Below are positions 51,541 through 59,924 of a stretch of DNA of 64,000 nucleotides, in pieces; position 1 is the first letter of the stretch; every line of letters starts with the position of its first letter. The position numbers were made by a program, and so were the translations under genes. The stretch comes from NORP240 sp965222175 (lineage in GTDB: Bacteria; Pseudomonadota; Gammaproteobacteria; Pseudomonadales; Pseudohongiellaceae), in NCBI GenBank assembly GCA_965222175.1, contig OZ244938.1, forward strand, positions 2,914,001 through 2,978,000. The letters are read 5' to 3'. Below the pieces are notes generated by a model. It saw nothing but the letters and a program-made list of their open reading frames with translations. It ran no database searches and had not been told where the DNA came from.

Positions 51541-52452
51541 ATGGCCGAGTCATCATCCTCTCTTGCCAATAACCGCTATACTGGCCGCTTTGCGCCATCC
51601 CCTTCCGGCCCCCTCCATTTCGGCTCACTGGTGGCCGCCATTGCCAGTTTTGTGGACGCCAGGTCTAACGACGGCACCTGGCTGATCCGCATGGAAGATC
51701 TGGACCCCCAGCGGGAACCCCCGGGCGCCGCCGATATCATCCTCGGCCAGCTCAACGATTTCGGCATGGAATCTGACAGACCGGTGCTGTATCAGAGCAG
51801 TCGATGCAACGCTTACCAGGAAGCATTGTCCTGCCTGGAGTCCCAGGCACTTTGCTTTTTTTGCGATTGCTCACGACAGGACGTCAGGGCTATGGGTGGC
51901 GTGTACGATGGCACCTGTCGCGAACGGACTGACCTGGCGGCCAGTGGCTGCGCAATACGGGTGAAAGTGGAACAACTGCAGATAGCGTTTGTTGACCAGA
52001 TCCAGGGTTTACAGCGTCACAACCTGCGGGAGGAAACCGGCGATTTCATCATCAAGCGAAAAGATGGCCTGTTTGCCTATCAACTGGCGGTTGTCGTCGA
52101 TGACGCATTTCAAAATATCACGCACGTCGTCAGGGGGTTCGACCTTATCGACTCGACAGCGCGTCAGATTTATCTGCAGAACAGTCTTGGCCTGCCCGTT
52201 CCACACTATGCCCACGTTCCGATTATTGTCAATAATTCAGGGCAAAAGTTAAGTAAGCAACACTTTGCGGAACCGGTCAACAGTGCAGGACGTCAATCGA
52301 TACTGCACGCCTCCCTGCAGTGCCTTGGTCAACAGCCACCTGACAAAAATCGCTACTTTGAGGTTGAAGATCAACTGGACTGGGCCATTGAGCACTGGGA
52401 TATACAGGCTGTACCCAAGTTAGCTACTATGCGGCAGGATAGCATTCTGTAG
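51541..52452 (+). CDS. gluQ: Glutamyl-Q tRNA(Asp) synthetase GluQ
   Basis: Truncated glutamyl-tRNA synthetase paralogue that attaches glutamate to queuosine in tRNA-Asp. 303 aa with the HIGH-like FAPSPSGPLHFGSL, a Cys cluster (CFFCDCSRQDV then GVYDGTC) for zinc, DLIDSTARQIYLQ and the KMSKS-like GQKLSKQ. There is no anticodon-binding domain, as expected. It sits downstream of dksA, the near-universal arrangement in gammaproteobacteria. Confidence 0.97.
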   Translation: MAESSSSLANNRYTGRFAPSPSGPLHFGSLVAAIASFVDARSNDGTWLIRMEDLDPQREPPGAADIILGQLNDFGMESDRPVLYQSSRCNAYQEALSCLESQALCFFCDCSRQDVRAMGGVYDGTCRERTDLAASGCAIRVKVEQLQIAFVDQIQGLQRHNLREETGDFIIKRKDGLFAYQLAVVVDDAFQNITHVVRGFDLIDSTARQIYLQNSLGLPVPHYAHVPIIVNNSGQKLSKQHFAEPVNSAGRQSILHASLQCLGQQPPDKNRYFEVEDQLDWAIEHWDIQAVPKLATMRQDSIL

Positions 52453-52477
52453 TAGGCCCTTTGTATAAGGTAACTGC

Positions 52478-53836
52478 GTGTTCATACCCCGTCCCCTGTT
52501 GATCTCGATAGCGGTTGTCGCACTCCTGGTGCTGGCATTGTCCTTTATGCCCGGTGTACCGGATAACGCGATTCCCGAGCTATTTATTCTGGGCCTGCTG
52601 ATCACCATGGCCATCATCCGGGTCTCCCGTCATCGCGATGCAAGCCTGCCGGGCACCAGGAAATCTCCTGCCCGGGAACTGGACAAGGATAAACTGGCAA
52701 TGGTTTCGGCCGAAGTGGATGCGTTACGCCGGCACCAGAGACAATTACTATTAGACTTGCCCCTGGGCGTATGCACCATCGATGCAGAAGAGCGAATCAC
52801 CACTTGGAATCGCGCTCTGGAAAAGATGACCTCGGTGTCGGCAGACCAGGTCCAGGGAAGCCGGATTACCGATCTGCAGGAGCCCTGGCTCTCGCTGCTA
52901 CATAACTTGATGGCAAGTGACTACGCGCATCTGTACAAACAGAGCTTTGACCTCGGTGACAAGAAAAGAACCGTTAACCTGCACAAGAGCGTGATAGGAA
53001 ATGCAGCCAGATCAGACCTGGCCGAGGGCGGAATTCTTATCCTTCTGGAGGACATCACCGAAACGGAAGTGTTGGAAGCCAGCCTTACTCACAGCGAAAG
53101 ACTTGCTTCCATCGGTCGGCTGGCGGCAGGCGTGGCCCACGAAATCGGCAATCCCATTACCGGCATAGCCTGTCTGGCACAAAATATACGGGATGAATAC
53201 CAGGACGCAGAACTGCGCCAGATGGCCAAGCAGATAGTTGAATTGACTGAACGCACTTCGAAAATTGTTCAGTCGCTGGTCAACTTTGCTCACGCAGGCA
53301 AGCCCGCCGTGAGTGCCGAACCTGACACGATTAGTGTGCGCGACTGCATCGATGAAGCTATCACGCTGATTTCATTGGATAAAAAAGGAAAATCCATGCA
53401 CTATGAAGTGTCCTGTGACGCCGACATCACTATTCGGGGCAATTTTCAACGCATACTGCAGGTTCTTCTGAACCTGATCAACAACAGCCGTGATGCCAGC
53501 CAGCCGGACAGCACGATACATATCGCCTGCGTCAGCGAGGGAGGCAACGTGCAAATAGTCATTGAAGACGAGGGAATAGGCATAGCGCCTGCCGTGCGGG
53601 ACCGGATTTTCGACCCGTTCTTTACGACAAAAGAGCCCGGAGAAGGGACCGGCCTTGGTCTGTCCCTGGTTTACAGCATTGTAGAAGATTTGGCCGGCAA
53701 TATTGATATAATAAGTCCGGCCCACCGCAACACCGGCAAAGGGACTCGAGTTGTACTGACTCTTCCTGCCCATAATAATCATAACAGCCTGCAGGCGGCA
53801 GAAACCGACGAAGCCGTGGGTAATAGTGAAAATTAA
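52478..53836 (+). CDS. CbrA-position sensor histidine kinase without SLC5 domain
   Basis: 452-aa kinase: two N-terminal helices (residues about 7-25 and 33-48), a PAS domain (LLLDLPLGVCTIDAEERITT), HisKA with phosphoacceptor His221 (GVAHEIGNPITGIACLAQNI) and a HATPase domain (LLNLINNSRDASQPD, EDEGIGIAPAVRDRIFDPFF, GTGLGLSLVYSIVEDLAG). Pseudomonas CbrA, at the same place before cbrB, is about 980 aa and carries an N-terminal Na+/solute symporter domain and STAC region that are missing here. The start is GTG at 52478 with AAGG upstream. It overlaps or abuts cbrB and should phosphorylate it. Confidence 0.9.
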   Translation: MFIPRPLLISIAVVALLVLALSFMPGVPDNAIPELFILGLLITMAIIRVSRHRDASLPGTRKSPARELDKDKLAMVSAEVDALRRHQRQLLLDLPLGVCTIDAEERITTWNRALEKMTSVSADQVQGSRITDLQEPWLSLLHNLMASDYAHLYKQSFDLGDKKRTVNLHKSVIGNAARSDLAEGGILILLEDITETEVLEASLTHSERLASIGRLAAGVAHEIGNPITGIACLAQNIRDEYQDAELRQMAKQIVELTERTSKIVQSLVNFAHAGKPAVSAEPDTISVRDCIDEAITLISLDKKGKSMHYEVSCDADITIRGNFQRILQVLLNLINNSRDASQPDSTIHIACVSEGGNVQIVIEDEGIGIAPAVRDRIFDPFFTTKEPGEGTGLGLSLVYSIVEDLAGNIDIISPAHRNTGKGTRVVLTLPAHNNHNSLQAAETDEAVGNSEN

Positions 53837-53873
53837 TCCTAAGTCAGCCGGGGAAACTCAACAGACTATCAGT

Positions 53874-55280
53874 ATGGCAACTGTTAATCAGATTCTTGTA
53901 GTCGAAGACGAGCCGGTAATCAGGTCAGCCCTGCGGCGCCTGCTGGAGCGTCACGACTACAAGGTTGCCGAAGCCGAATCGGTAAAAGATTCTGTCGATC
54001 GGTACGATATGGACGAATTCGACGTCATTATCAGCGATCTTCGTCTACCCGGTGCGCCTGGCACCGATCTTATCAAGGCAACCACTACGCCTGTCCTCAT
54101 CATGACCAGCTACTCCAGTCTGCGCTCGGCCGTCGACTCCATGAAAATGGGGGCCGTGGACTATATCGCCAAACCGTTTGAGCACAGCGAAATTATCGAG
54201 ACTGTTTCCCGGATTATTCGGGAAGGCAAGCCTCGCGAACTTCGTAAGCAAGCGTCCAACGGTTCTGCTTCGAATTCGAGTTCGGCAGAGCCGGTAGTGC
54301 CCGGCATGATTGGTAATTGTGCCCCAATGCAGGAACTGTTCAGGCGAATCCGCAAGGTTGCAATGACCGATTCGACTGTGCTTATCAACGGCGAATCAGG
54401 TACCGGGAAAGAACTGGTTGCCCAGGCCATCAACACCCTCAGCAGTCGCCAGCACGCGGAAATGATTTCGGTAAATTGTGCAGCAATCCCGGAAAACCTT
54501 ATCGAATCTGAATTGTTCGGTCACGAGAAAGGGGCTTTCACCGGAGCCACATCGACCCGTACAGGACTGGTCGAAGCAGCAGACGGCGGTACTCTATTTC
54601 TCGATGAAATCGGCGAATTGCCGCTGGAGGCCCAGGCTCGGCTGCTTCGAGTACTTCAGGAAAACGAGATTCGAAAAGTAGGCTCTGTACAATCCAGGAA
54701 AGTCGATGTCCGGCTGGTTGCCGCAACTCACCGCGACCTGAAACAGCTGGTCAACGAAGGGGAATTTCGAGAGGACCTGTATTACAGGATCAACGTTATG
54801 ACCCTGCTGATCCCACCCTTGCGTGAACGTGGCGACGATATTCAGAAACTGGCCGAAATCATTCTGCAAAGAACCTGCACCAGGCTGAAGACCCGTCGCC
54901 TGCAACTGAGCCCGGAAGCCAAAGAGGCTATTCAGGTATACGCCTGGCCAGGAAATGTCAGGGAGTTGGAAAACGCCATCGAGAGAGCAGTGGTACTCGC
55001 GGAATCGGATGAAATCAGTATAGACCTGCTGGCTATAGACACAGAATACACCGGCATACCCAAAAAAACCGAATCCACCGCCAATGTTGCGTCACCGACA
55101 GAACCCGGGGACGCTACCGAGGAGCTGTCACTGGAAGATTACTTTCAGAGGTTTGTCCTGGAGCATCAGGATTCCATGACGGAAACCCAGCTTGCCAAGA
55201 AACTGGGGATCAGTCGAAAGTGTCTCTGGGAGAGAAGGCAGCGATTCGGACTGCCGAGAAAGAAAAAGCAGGCCAGTTAA
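53874..55280 (+). CDS. cbrB: NtrC-family sigma54-dependent response regulator CbrB
   Basis: 468-aa activator. Receiver domain with phosphoacceptor Asp55 (DVIISDLRLPGAPG), AAA+ domain with Walker A INGESGTGKELVAQ, the sigma54-contact motif GAFTGA, Walker B GGTLFLDEIGELPL, and a C-terminal Fis-type HTH (MTETQLAKKLGISRKCLWER). Pseudomonas CbrB is about 478 aa, similar in all these parts, and sits between cbrA and pcnB as here. In Pseudomonas it activates crcZ with sigma54. The ATG at 53874 fits the conserved start; an upstream GTG at 53826 would overlap cbrA and add 16 residues. Confidence 0.93.
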   Translation: MATVNQILVVEDEPVIRSALRRLLERHDYKVAEAESVKDSVDRYDMDEFDVIISDLRLPGAPGTDLIKATTTPVLIMTSYSSLRSAVDSMKMGAVDYIAKPFEHSEIIETVSRIIREGKPRELRKQASNGSASNSSSAEPVVPGMIGNCAPMQELFRRIRKVAMTDSTVLINGESGTGKELVAQAINTLSSRQHAEMISVNCAAIPENLIESELFGHEKGAFTGATSTRTGLVEAADGGTLFLDEIGELPLEAQARLLRVLQENEIRKVGSVQSRKVDVRLVAATHRDLKQLVNEGEFREDLYYRINVMTLLIPPLRERGDDIQKLAEIILQRTCTRLKTRRLQLSPEAKEAIQVYAWPGNVRELENAIERAVVLAESDEISIDLLAIDTEYTGIPKKTESTANVASPTEPGDATEELSLEDYFQRFVLEHQDSMTETQLAKKLGISRKCLWERRQRFGLPRKKKQAS

Positions 55281-55383
55281 ACCTCCCCACTTCCCGGCCT
55301 GTTATGGCCTGGAATTTGTCATCTGGGCCATCCCGGTTTTCGTTTCCCAGGCGCTTTTGGCCACAGATTTCTCCAGGGAAATA

Positions 55384-55432
55384 GTGTTACTGCTACCTTT
55401 CTACACATATTTTCCGAAACAATTGGTAACAC
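55384..55432 (+). promoter_or_regulatory. Candidate upstream activator site for the crcZ-like gene
   Basis: GTGTTAC (55384-55390) and GTAACAC (55426-55432) are a perfect 7-bp inverted pair with centres about 42 bp apart, some 75-125 bp upstream of the -24/-12 element, the usual distance for an NtrC-type activator. A second palindrome TCACATTTATGTGA (55468-55481) lies between. CbrB is the obvious candidate protein; this is inference. Confidence 0.4.
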
Positions 55433-55506
55433 TTTGATGCAATTGACACGTTTACTGTTAGCTCGCTCACATTTATGTGACTGATTTATATGGCAAATGT
55501 TTTATT

Positions 55507-55520
55507 GGCATAGATACTGC
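55507..55520 (+). promoter_or_regulatory. Sigma54 (-24/-12) promoter of the crcZ-like RNA
   Basis: TTGGCATAGATACTGCTTT: GG at 55507-55508 and GC at 55519-55520 with exactly 10 bp between, matching TTGGCA-N6-TGC of the -24/-12 class. The start is predicted near 55531. It lies directly downstream of the gene for a GAFTGA activator. Confidence 0.7.
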
Positions 55521-55530
55521 TTTATACATT

Positions 55531-55803
55531 GCTGATATTAATAATAAAAAATAATAATAATCCTGAAATAAGAATAAAAATGGCATTGCCTGGTTTATAG
55601 CCGGGATTTAGTGTGCTTTAACAAAAACAAGGTTCGGGTTTTTAGCAATATAGAGGTAATCACCTTGTTACTTCTCTAGAAATACCGTCTTTAACGCTTG
55701 GGTAGAACCGAATATCGGTCCCCGCATAACAACAATAAAAATAATTTAACAACAATAATAATACGACGTTACCTTCCTTGGGGGGTGTCTGACACCCCCT
55801 CGG
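55531..55803 (+). ncRNA. crcZ: CrcZ-like small RNA with repeated CA motifs (candidate)
   Basis: About 270-nt AT-rich transcript region without a convincing reading frame, starting at a sigma54 promoter and ending at a GC-rich hairpin. It contains clusters of the Hfq/Crc binding motif AAnAAnAA: 55540-55560 (three, overlapping), 55567-55577, 55620-55630, 55728-55738 and 55748-55761, the last two including the exact AACAACAA form. Pseudomonas CrcZ (about 400 nt, five CA motifs) lies in the same cbrB-pcnB gap, is activated by CbrB and sigma54, and titrates Hfq/Crc. Position, promoter, motifs and terminator all agree; primary-sequence homology cannot be checked here. Confidence 0.75.
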
Positions 55804-55808
55804 TATTT
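55781..55808 (+). terminator. Terminator-like hairpin of the crcZ-like RNA
   Basis: GGGGGTGTC (55781-55789) and GACACCCCC (55791-55799) are perfectly complementary, a strong stem with a small loop. It is followed by TCGGTATTT, a weak U-tract. Confidence 0.7.
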
Positions 55809-55972
55809 CCCGCACTTCTCAATAATTACTGCATCGGTTGCGGTGCCTGCTGACGACGCTGCTATTTTTAAGCAGTTCGTTGTATTATGCCCTCCCTGCC
55901 GATCACGACAGCAGTACAGCGAGGTGAGACGCACTGATCACCATATCCGGGTTTTAGCAGATTAGGTCCAGG

Positions 55973-57436
55973 ATGCTACGCAAGTTATTCAAATCACGAT
56001 CCGAAAAAACACATTCGAGAAACAAACGTGACGACGGCAGAGCAAACCAGGCGGATGCGTCCGCATCTTCGAGACACTTACTCTCCGACGACCCCCTGCT
56101 GATTGACCTTGATGCTGACAATGTCACAGTGGTGGCCAGAGATCAGCACTGCATTTCTCGAAAGAACATTTCTCCCAGTGCCTTGAAGGTTCTATACAAG
56201 CTGGATGCCGAGGGCTTCCAGGCTTTTCTTGTGGGCGGCAGTGTCCGGGATCTGCTTATGGGCGGTATTCCCAAGGACTTTGATATTGCCACCAGTGCGA
56301 CACCTGAACAACTCCGCGCGCTTTTTCGTAATGCCAGGATTATTGGTCGGCGGTTCAAAATTGTTCATATCCGCTTTGGTCGCGAGATCATTGAGGTGAC
56401 GACGTTCAGAGCGCACCACCAGCCTGAACAGATCAGTCGCGACAAGGGTCGCAAGGCACTGAAAAATCTTGACTCAGCACACTCCAGCGCAGGCATGATC
56501 CTTCGGGACAATGTTTATGGGGACATCAATGAAGATGCGCTACGCCGGGATTTCACCGTCAATGCCCTTTATTACACTATCAGGAACTTTGTTATCCTTG
56601 ATTTCAGTTCCGGGCTTGACGACCTGAAAAATCGATTGATCCGTATCATCGGAGACCCGGTCACCCGCTATAAGGAAGATCCCGTGAGGATGCTGCGGGC
56701 GGTGCGATTTTCCGCCAAGCTCAACTTTGACATAGCGCCAGAGACCAGGGCACCCATCGACACCCTGGCAGAACTGCTTGAGTCCATTGCACCAGCCCGA
56801 CTCTTTGACGAGACCTTGAAGCTGCTCAGCAGTGGTTACGGTGAAAAAACGTTCGCGTTGTTGCAGGAATTCAGGATTGGTCAGTACCTGTTTCCGACAA
56901 CTCTGGAATGTATCGCCCAGGCCGACGTCCCCGAAAACGGGCTGGTAAAGCTGGCACTAAGAAACACGGATCGGCGGATTGCAGCCGATAAATCAGTGAC
57001 ACCGGCCTTTCTGTTTGCCGCACTGCTGTGGCCGGTACTGCGGCGGGAACTGGGGCACAGCCTCTCCAACCAACAACCTGGAATCCAGGAACTTCAACAC
57101 CTGTCCAACAAGGTAATTACAGATCAGTTGGCGTTCACAGCAATCCCGAAACGCTTCACCATCGCCATTCGGGAAATCTGGGAACTGCAGGTACGACTGC
57201 AACGTCGCAACCGTCGCAGCGTGCTAAGCGCATTTCAGCATCCCAGGTTTCGGGCAGCTTACGATTTTCTGTTGTTACGCGAGGAATCCGGTGAAGACCT
57301 GAATAACCTGGGCGACTGGTGGACCGAATATCAACAGGCGGATTCAACACAACAGGAATCCATGGTCAATGCGTTGGGCGGTCAACGACGGAAAAACCGG
57401 CGTCCCCGCAGGAAGCGACGGGAACCCGGGTCGTGA
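55973..57436 (+). CDS. pcnB: Poly(A) polymerase I (PcnB)
   Basis: Adds 3' poly(A) tails that promote RNA decay. 487 aa with the nucleotidyltransferase head VGGSVRDLLMGGIPKDFDIAT, the neck region RRDFTVNALYYTIRNFVILD and KEDPVRMLRAVRFSAKLNFD, and a very basic C-terminus (RRKNRRPRRKRREPGS). In most relatives folK follows; here a deoxynucleoside kinase overlaps the pcnB stop by 4 bp (GTGA). Confidence 0.98.
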   Translation: MLRKLFKSRSEKTHSRNKRDDGRANQADASASSRHLLSDDPLLIDLDADNVTVVARDQHCISRKNISPSALKVLYKLDAEGFQAFLVGGSVRDLLMGGIPKDFDIATSATPEQLRALFRNARIIGRRFKIVHIRFGREIIEVTTFRAHHQPEQISRDKGRKALKNLDSAHSSAGMILRDNVYGDINEDALRRDFTVNALYYTIRNFVILDFSSGLDDLKNRLIRIIGDPVTRYKEDPVRMLRAVRFSAKLNFDIAPETRAPIDTLAELLESIAPARLFDETLKLLSSGYGEKTFALLQEFRIGQYLFPTTLECIAQADVPENGLVKLALRNTDRRIAADKSVTPAFLFAALLWPVLRRELGHSLSNQQPGIQELQHLSNKVITDQLAFTAIPKRFTIAIREIWELQVRLQRRNRRSVLSAFQHPRFRAAYDFLLLREESGEDLNNLGDWWTEYQQADSTQQESMVNALGGQRRKNRRPRRKRREPGS

Positions 57437-58101
57437 CCCTCCAGGGCAAACCGGCCAGCGGCGCTCCTCGTTATATAGCCGTTGAAGGTCCCATAGGCGT
57501 GGGCAAGACCAGCCTTTGCAAGCGCCTGGCAATGACGTTCGACTACGAGGTACTGCTGGAAAAAAGTGATGAAAATCCTTTTCTCGACCGGTTTTATCAA
57601 AATCGACGTCAACACGCCCTGGCCACCCAGTTGTTTTTCCTGTTCCAGAGAGCCCAGCAGCTACAGGAACTGCGCCAGGATGACCTTTTTCGACCAGCCC
57701 TTGTCGCTGATTTCGTTATCGAAAAAGATCGACTGTTCGCCAGCCAGACCCTGGATACTGACGAATTCCAGATATACGAGAATGTCTACCGCCACCTGAC
57801 GCTGGACGCGCCAATACCCGACCTGGTCATTTACCTGCAGGCGCCTACTGAAATTCTGCTGGAACGTATACAGCGACGCGGGATACCATCAGAGCAGTAT
57901 ATCGAGCGGAGTTACCTGGAACGCCTTAATGAAGCTTATACGGAATTTTTCCATTATTATGACAGTGGCTCGCTGTTGATTGTGAACAGTGCACAGATTG
58001 ATCTGGTCAGCAGTGACAGTGACTATAACCTGCTGGTAGATTACATAAAGGAACTGCCCACAGGTGTCCATTATTACAACCCAAGACCCACCCTGCTCTG
58101 A
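57433..58101 (+). CDS. Deoxynucleoside kinase family protein
   Basis: 222-aa kinase of the dNK/dGK-like P-loop family. Walker A is GPIGVGKTSLCKRL, followed by a DENPFLDRFYQN segment, ERD-like EKDRLFASQTLDTDEFQIYE, YLQAPTEILLERIQRRGIPS (LID region) and the ending VHYYNPRPTLL. The likely reaction is ATP-dependent phosphorylation of a purine deoxynucleoside. The GTG start at 57433 overlaps the pcnB stop. It occupies the slot where folK normally lies; in some gammaproteobacteria the two genes sit side by side. Confidence 0.9.
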   Translation: MTLQGKPASGAPRYIAVEGPIGVGKTSLCKRLAMTFDYEVLLEKSDENPFLDRFYQNRRQHALATQLFFLFQRAQQLQELRQDDLFRPALVADFVIEKDRLFASQTLDTDEFQIYENVYRHLTLDAPIPDLVIYLQAPTEILLERIQRRGIPSEQYIERSYLERLNEAYTEFFHYYDSGSLLIVNSAQIDLVSSDSDYNLLVDYIKELPTGVHYYNPRPTLL

Positions 58102-58149
58102 GTGGCGCACATTGGCACAACTCAGTTTTGACAAGAAGAGGACGCGTCC

Positions 58150-58962
58150 TTGAGTCAACATGGCCCCGTCAAGCCCACAACCCTGAAAACCCTCATCGAC
58201 TTGCGCAACAAGGATCAGAAATTCGCGTGCATGACGGCATACGATGCGCTGTTCGCCGGCATCCTCAGTGACGCCGGCGTGGAAGTTATCCTGATCGGCG
58301 ATTCACTGGGTATGGTGTTACAGGGTCATGACAGCACCTTGCCAGTTACCATGGAGGACATGATCTACCATACCGGATGTGTAAAAAGAGGCAATCGCGG
58401 GGCTCTGCTGATGGCGGACCTGCCGTTTATGAGCTATGCCTCAGAGGCACAGACGCTGGAAAACGCCGCGGCACTGATGCGGGCCGGTGCTCACATGGTC
58501 AAACTTGAGGGTGGCGCATGGATAGCCAATACCACCAGGCTCCTCGCTGAGCGGGGCATCCCGGTATGTGCGCACATGGGACTTACTCCCCAGTCAATCA
58601 ACCGTATTGGTGGCTATCACGTTCAAGGCAGGGATACCGGTCAGGCACAGTTGATTATCGATGAGGCTCGGGTACTGGAAGATGCCGGAGCCAGTGTACT
58701 GCTTCTGGAATGCGTGCCACGGGCACTGGCCGGCGCCATTACCGACAGACTCGATATTCCTGTTATCGGTATCGGTGCGGGTCCTGACACAACCGGCCAG
58801 ATCATGGTGCTGCATGATGTGCTGGGTATTTCGCCGATAACACCAAAATTCGTCAAGAATTTTCTGCCGGATTCTTCGAACGGAATCCCTGGCGCCATCG
58901 AAGCTTATGTCCAGGCAGTTAAATCTGGCACATTTCCTGATCGTCAACATTGGTTTGAATAA
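58150..58962 (+). CDS. panB: 3-methyl-2-oxobutanoate hydroxymethyltransferase PanB
   Basis: Makes ketopantoate from 2-oxoisovalerate and methylene-THF, first step of pantothenate synthesis. 270 aa with MTAYDALFAGILSDAGVEVI, LIGDSLGMVLQGHDSTLPVT, VKLEGGAWIANT and IGIGAGPDTTGQIMVLHDVLG. The start is TTG at 58150 with AGAGGA 7 nt upstream; no ATG lies near the conserved N-terminus. It is followed by panC after about 20 bp. Confidence 0.97.
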   Translation: MSQHGPVKPTTLKTLIDLRNKDQKFACMTAYDALFAGILSDAGVEVILIGDSLGMVLQGHDSTLPVTMEDMIYHTGCVKRGNRGALLMADLPFMSYASEAQTLENAAALMRAGAHMVKLEGGAWIANTTRLLAERGIPVCAHMGLTPQSINRIGGYHVQGRDTGQAQLIIDEARVLEDAGASVLLLECVPRALAGAITDRLDIPVIGIGAGPDTTGQIMVLHDVLGISPITPKFVKNFLPDSSNGIPGAIEAYVQAVKSGTFPDRQHWFE

Positions 58963-58982
58963 CCAGGTTGACGGACCACACC

Positions 58983-59837
58983 ATGCAAGTCTTCCAATCC
59001 ATCGATAAACTCCGGCAGGAAGTCGCTCGGCAGAAAGCCCGCGGCGCAAAGGTCGCCCTGGTGCCGACAATGGGCAATCTGCATGATGGTCATCTACGCT
59101 TGATTGAGGAAGCCGGAAAGCATGCCGACTGGGTGCTTTGCAGCATCTTCGTCAATCCCCTGCAATTCGGGCCGCGTGAAGATCTCGAAGCCTATCCCCG
59201 CACCCTGAAACAGGATATATCCCGCCTTGCGGGTATCGATTGTGATGGACTTTTCCAGCCTGACATCAGTGAAGTTTACCCCCAGGGACTGGAAAACCAA
59301 ACCATCGTCACCGTACCCGATCTGGCTTCCCGCCATTGCGGCGCCAGTCGACCCGGACATTTCGATGGGGTCACCACTGTTGTCAGCAAACTGTTCAACC
59401 TCTGCCAACCGGATCAGGCTTACTTCGGCCTCAAGGATTACCAGCAGTATCTCCTGATCCAGAAAATGGTTTCCGACCTGTTCGTACAGGTGGATATCCG
59501 CGGTGTAGAGACGGTGCGCGAAGCTGACGGGCTGGCCCTGAGTTCACGGAACAGCTACCTGACCGAAGCCGAGCGCCGGATAGCACCCGTCCTCTACCAG
59601 ACTCTGCAGGCAACCCGCGACAGAATACAATCAGGTGAACGGGAATATCAAAAACTTGAATCCGCTGCCCTGCAGGAGCTTACCGATCACGGCCTGAATC
59701 CGGAATATTTCACCATCAACAATGGTGATTCTCTGCTTCCGGCAGCACCGACAGATTCGTTCCTTGCTGTGCTCGCCGCGGCTCGCCTCGGTAAAACACG
59801 ACTCATAGACAACATCAGGTTCACTGTAATAAGTTGA
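58983..59837 (+). CDS. panC: Pantothenate synthetase PanC
   Basis: Ligates pantoate and beta-alanine with ATP. 284 aa: LVPTMGNLHDGHLRLIEEAG (HIGH-like motif), SIFVNPLQFGPREDLEAYPR, GHFDGVTTVVSKLFNLCQPD, FGLKDYQQYLLIQKMV and ADGLALSSRNSYL (KMSKS-like). The ATG at 58983 is chosen over a TTG five codons upstream. panD is not in the window. Confidence 0.97.
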   Translation: MQVFQSIDKLRQEVARQKARGAKVALVPTMGNLHDGHLRLIEEAGKHADWVLCSIFVNPLQFGPREDLEAYPRTLKQDISRLAGIDCDGLFQPDISEVYPQGLENQTIVTVPDLASRHCGASRPGHFDGVTTVVSKLFNLCQPDQAYFGLKDYQQYLLIQKMVSDLFVQVDIRGVETVREADGLALSSRNSYLTEAERRIAPVLYQTLQATRDRIQSGEREYQKLESAALQELTDHGLNPEYFTINNGDSLLPAAPTDSFLAVLAAARLGKTRLIDNIRFTVIS

Positions 59838-59924
59838 CATCGGGGCCACTGGTCGCTTTTGCCTGGTCTTAGTAAAATCCCAACCTAAAGCAATCCGCTA
59901 TTGTTGCTCTCAAGGAAAACTACC

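Noticed and set aside
55746..55934. 62-codon minus-strand frame in the cbrB-pcnB gap
   Set aside because: It crosses the CA motifs and terminator hairpin and has no protein-like features.
59838..59924. Possible -24/-12 promoter before acs
   Set aside because: The best TGG and GC pair has 8 rather than 10 bp between GG and GC.
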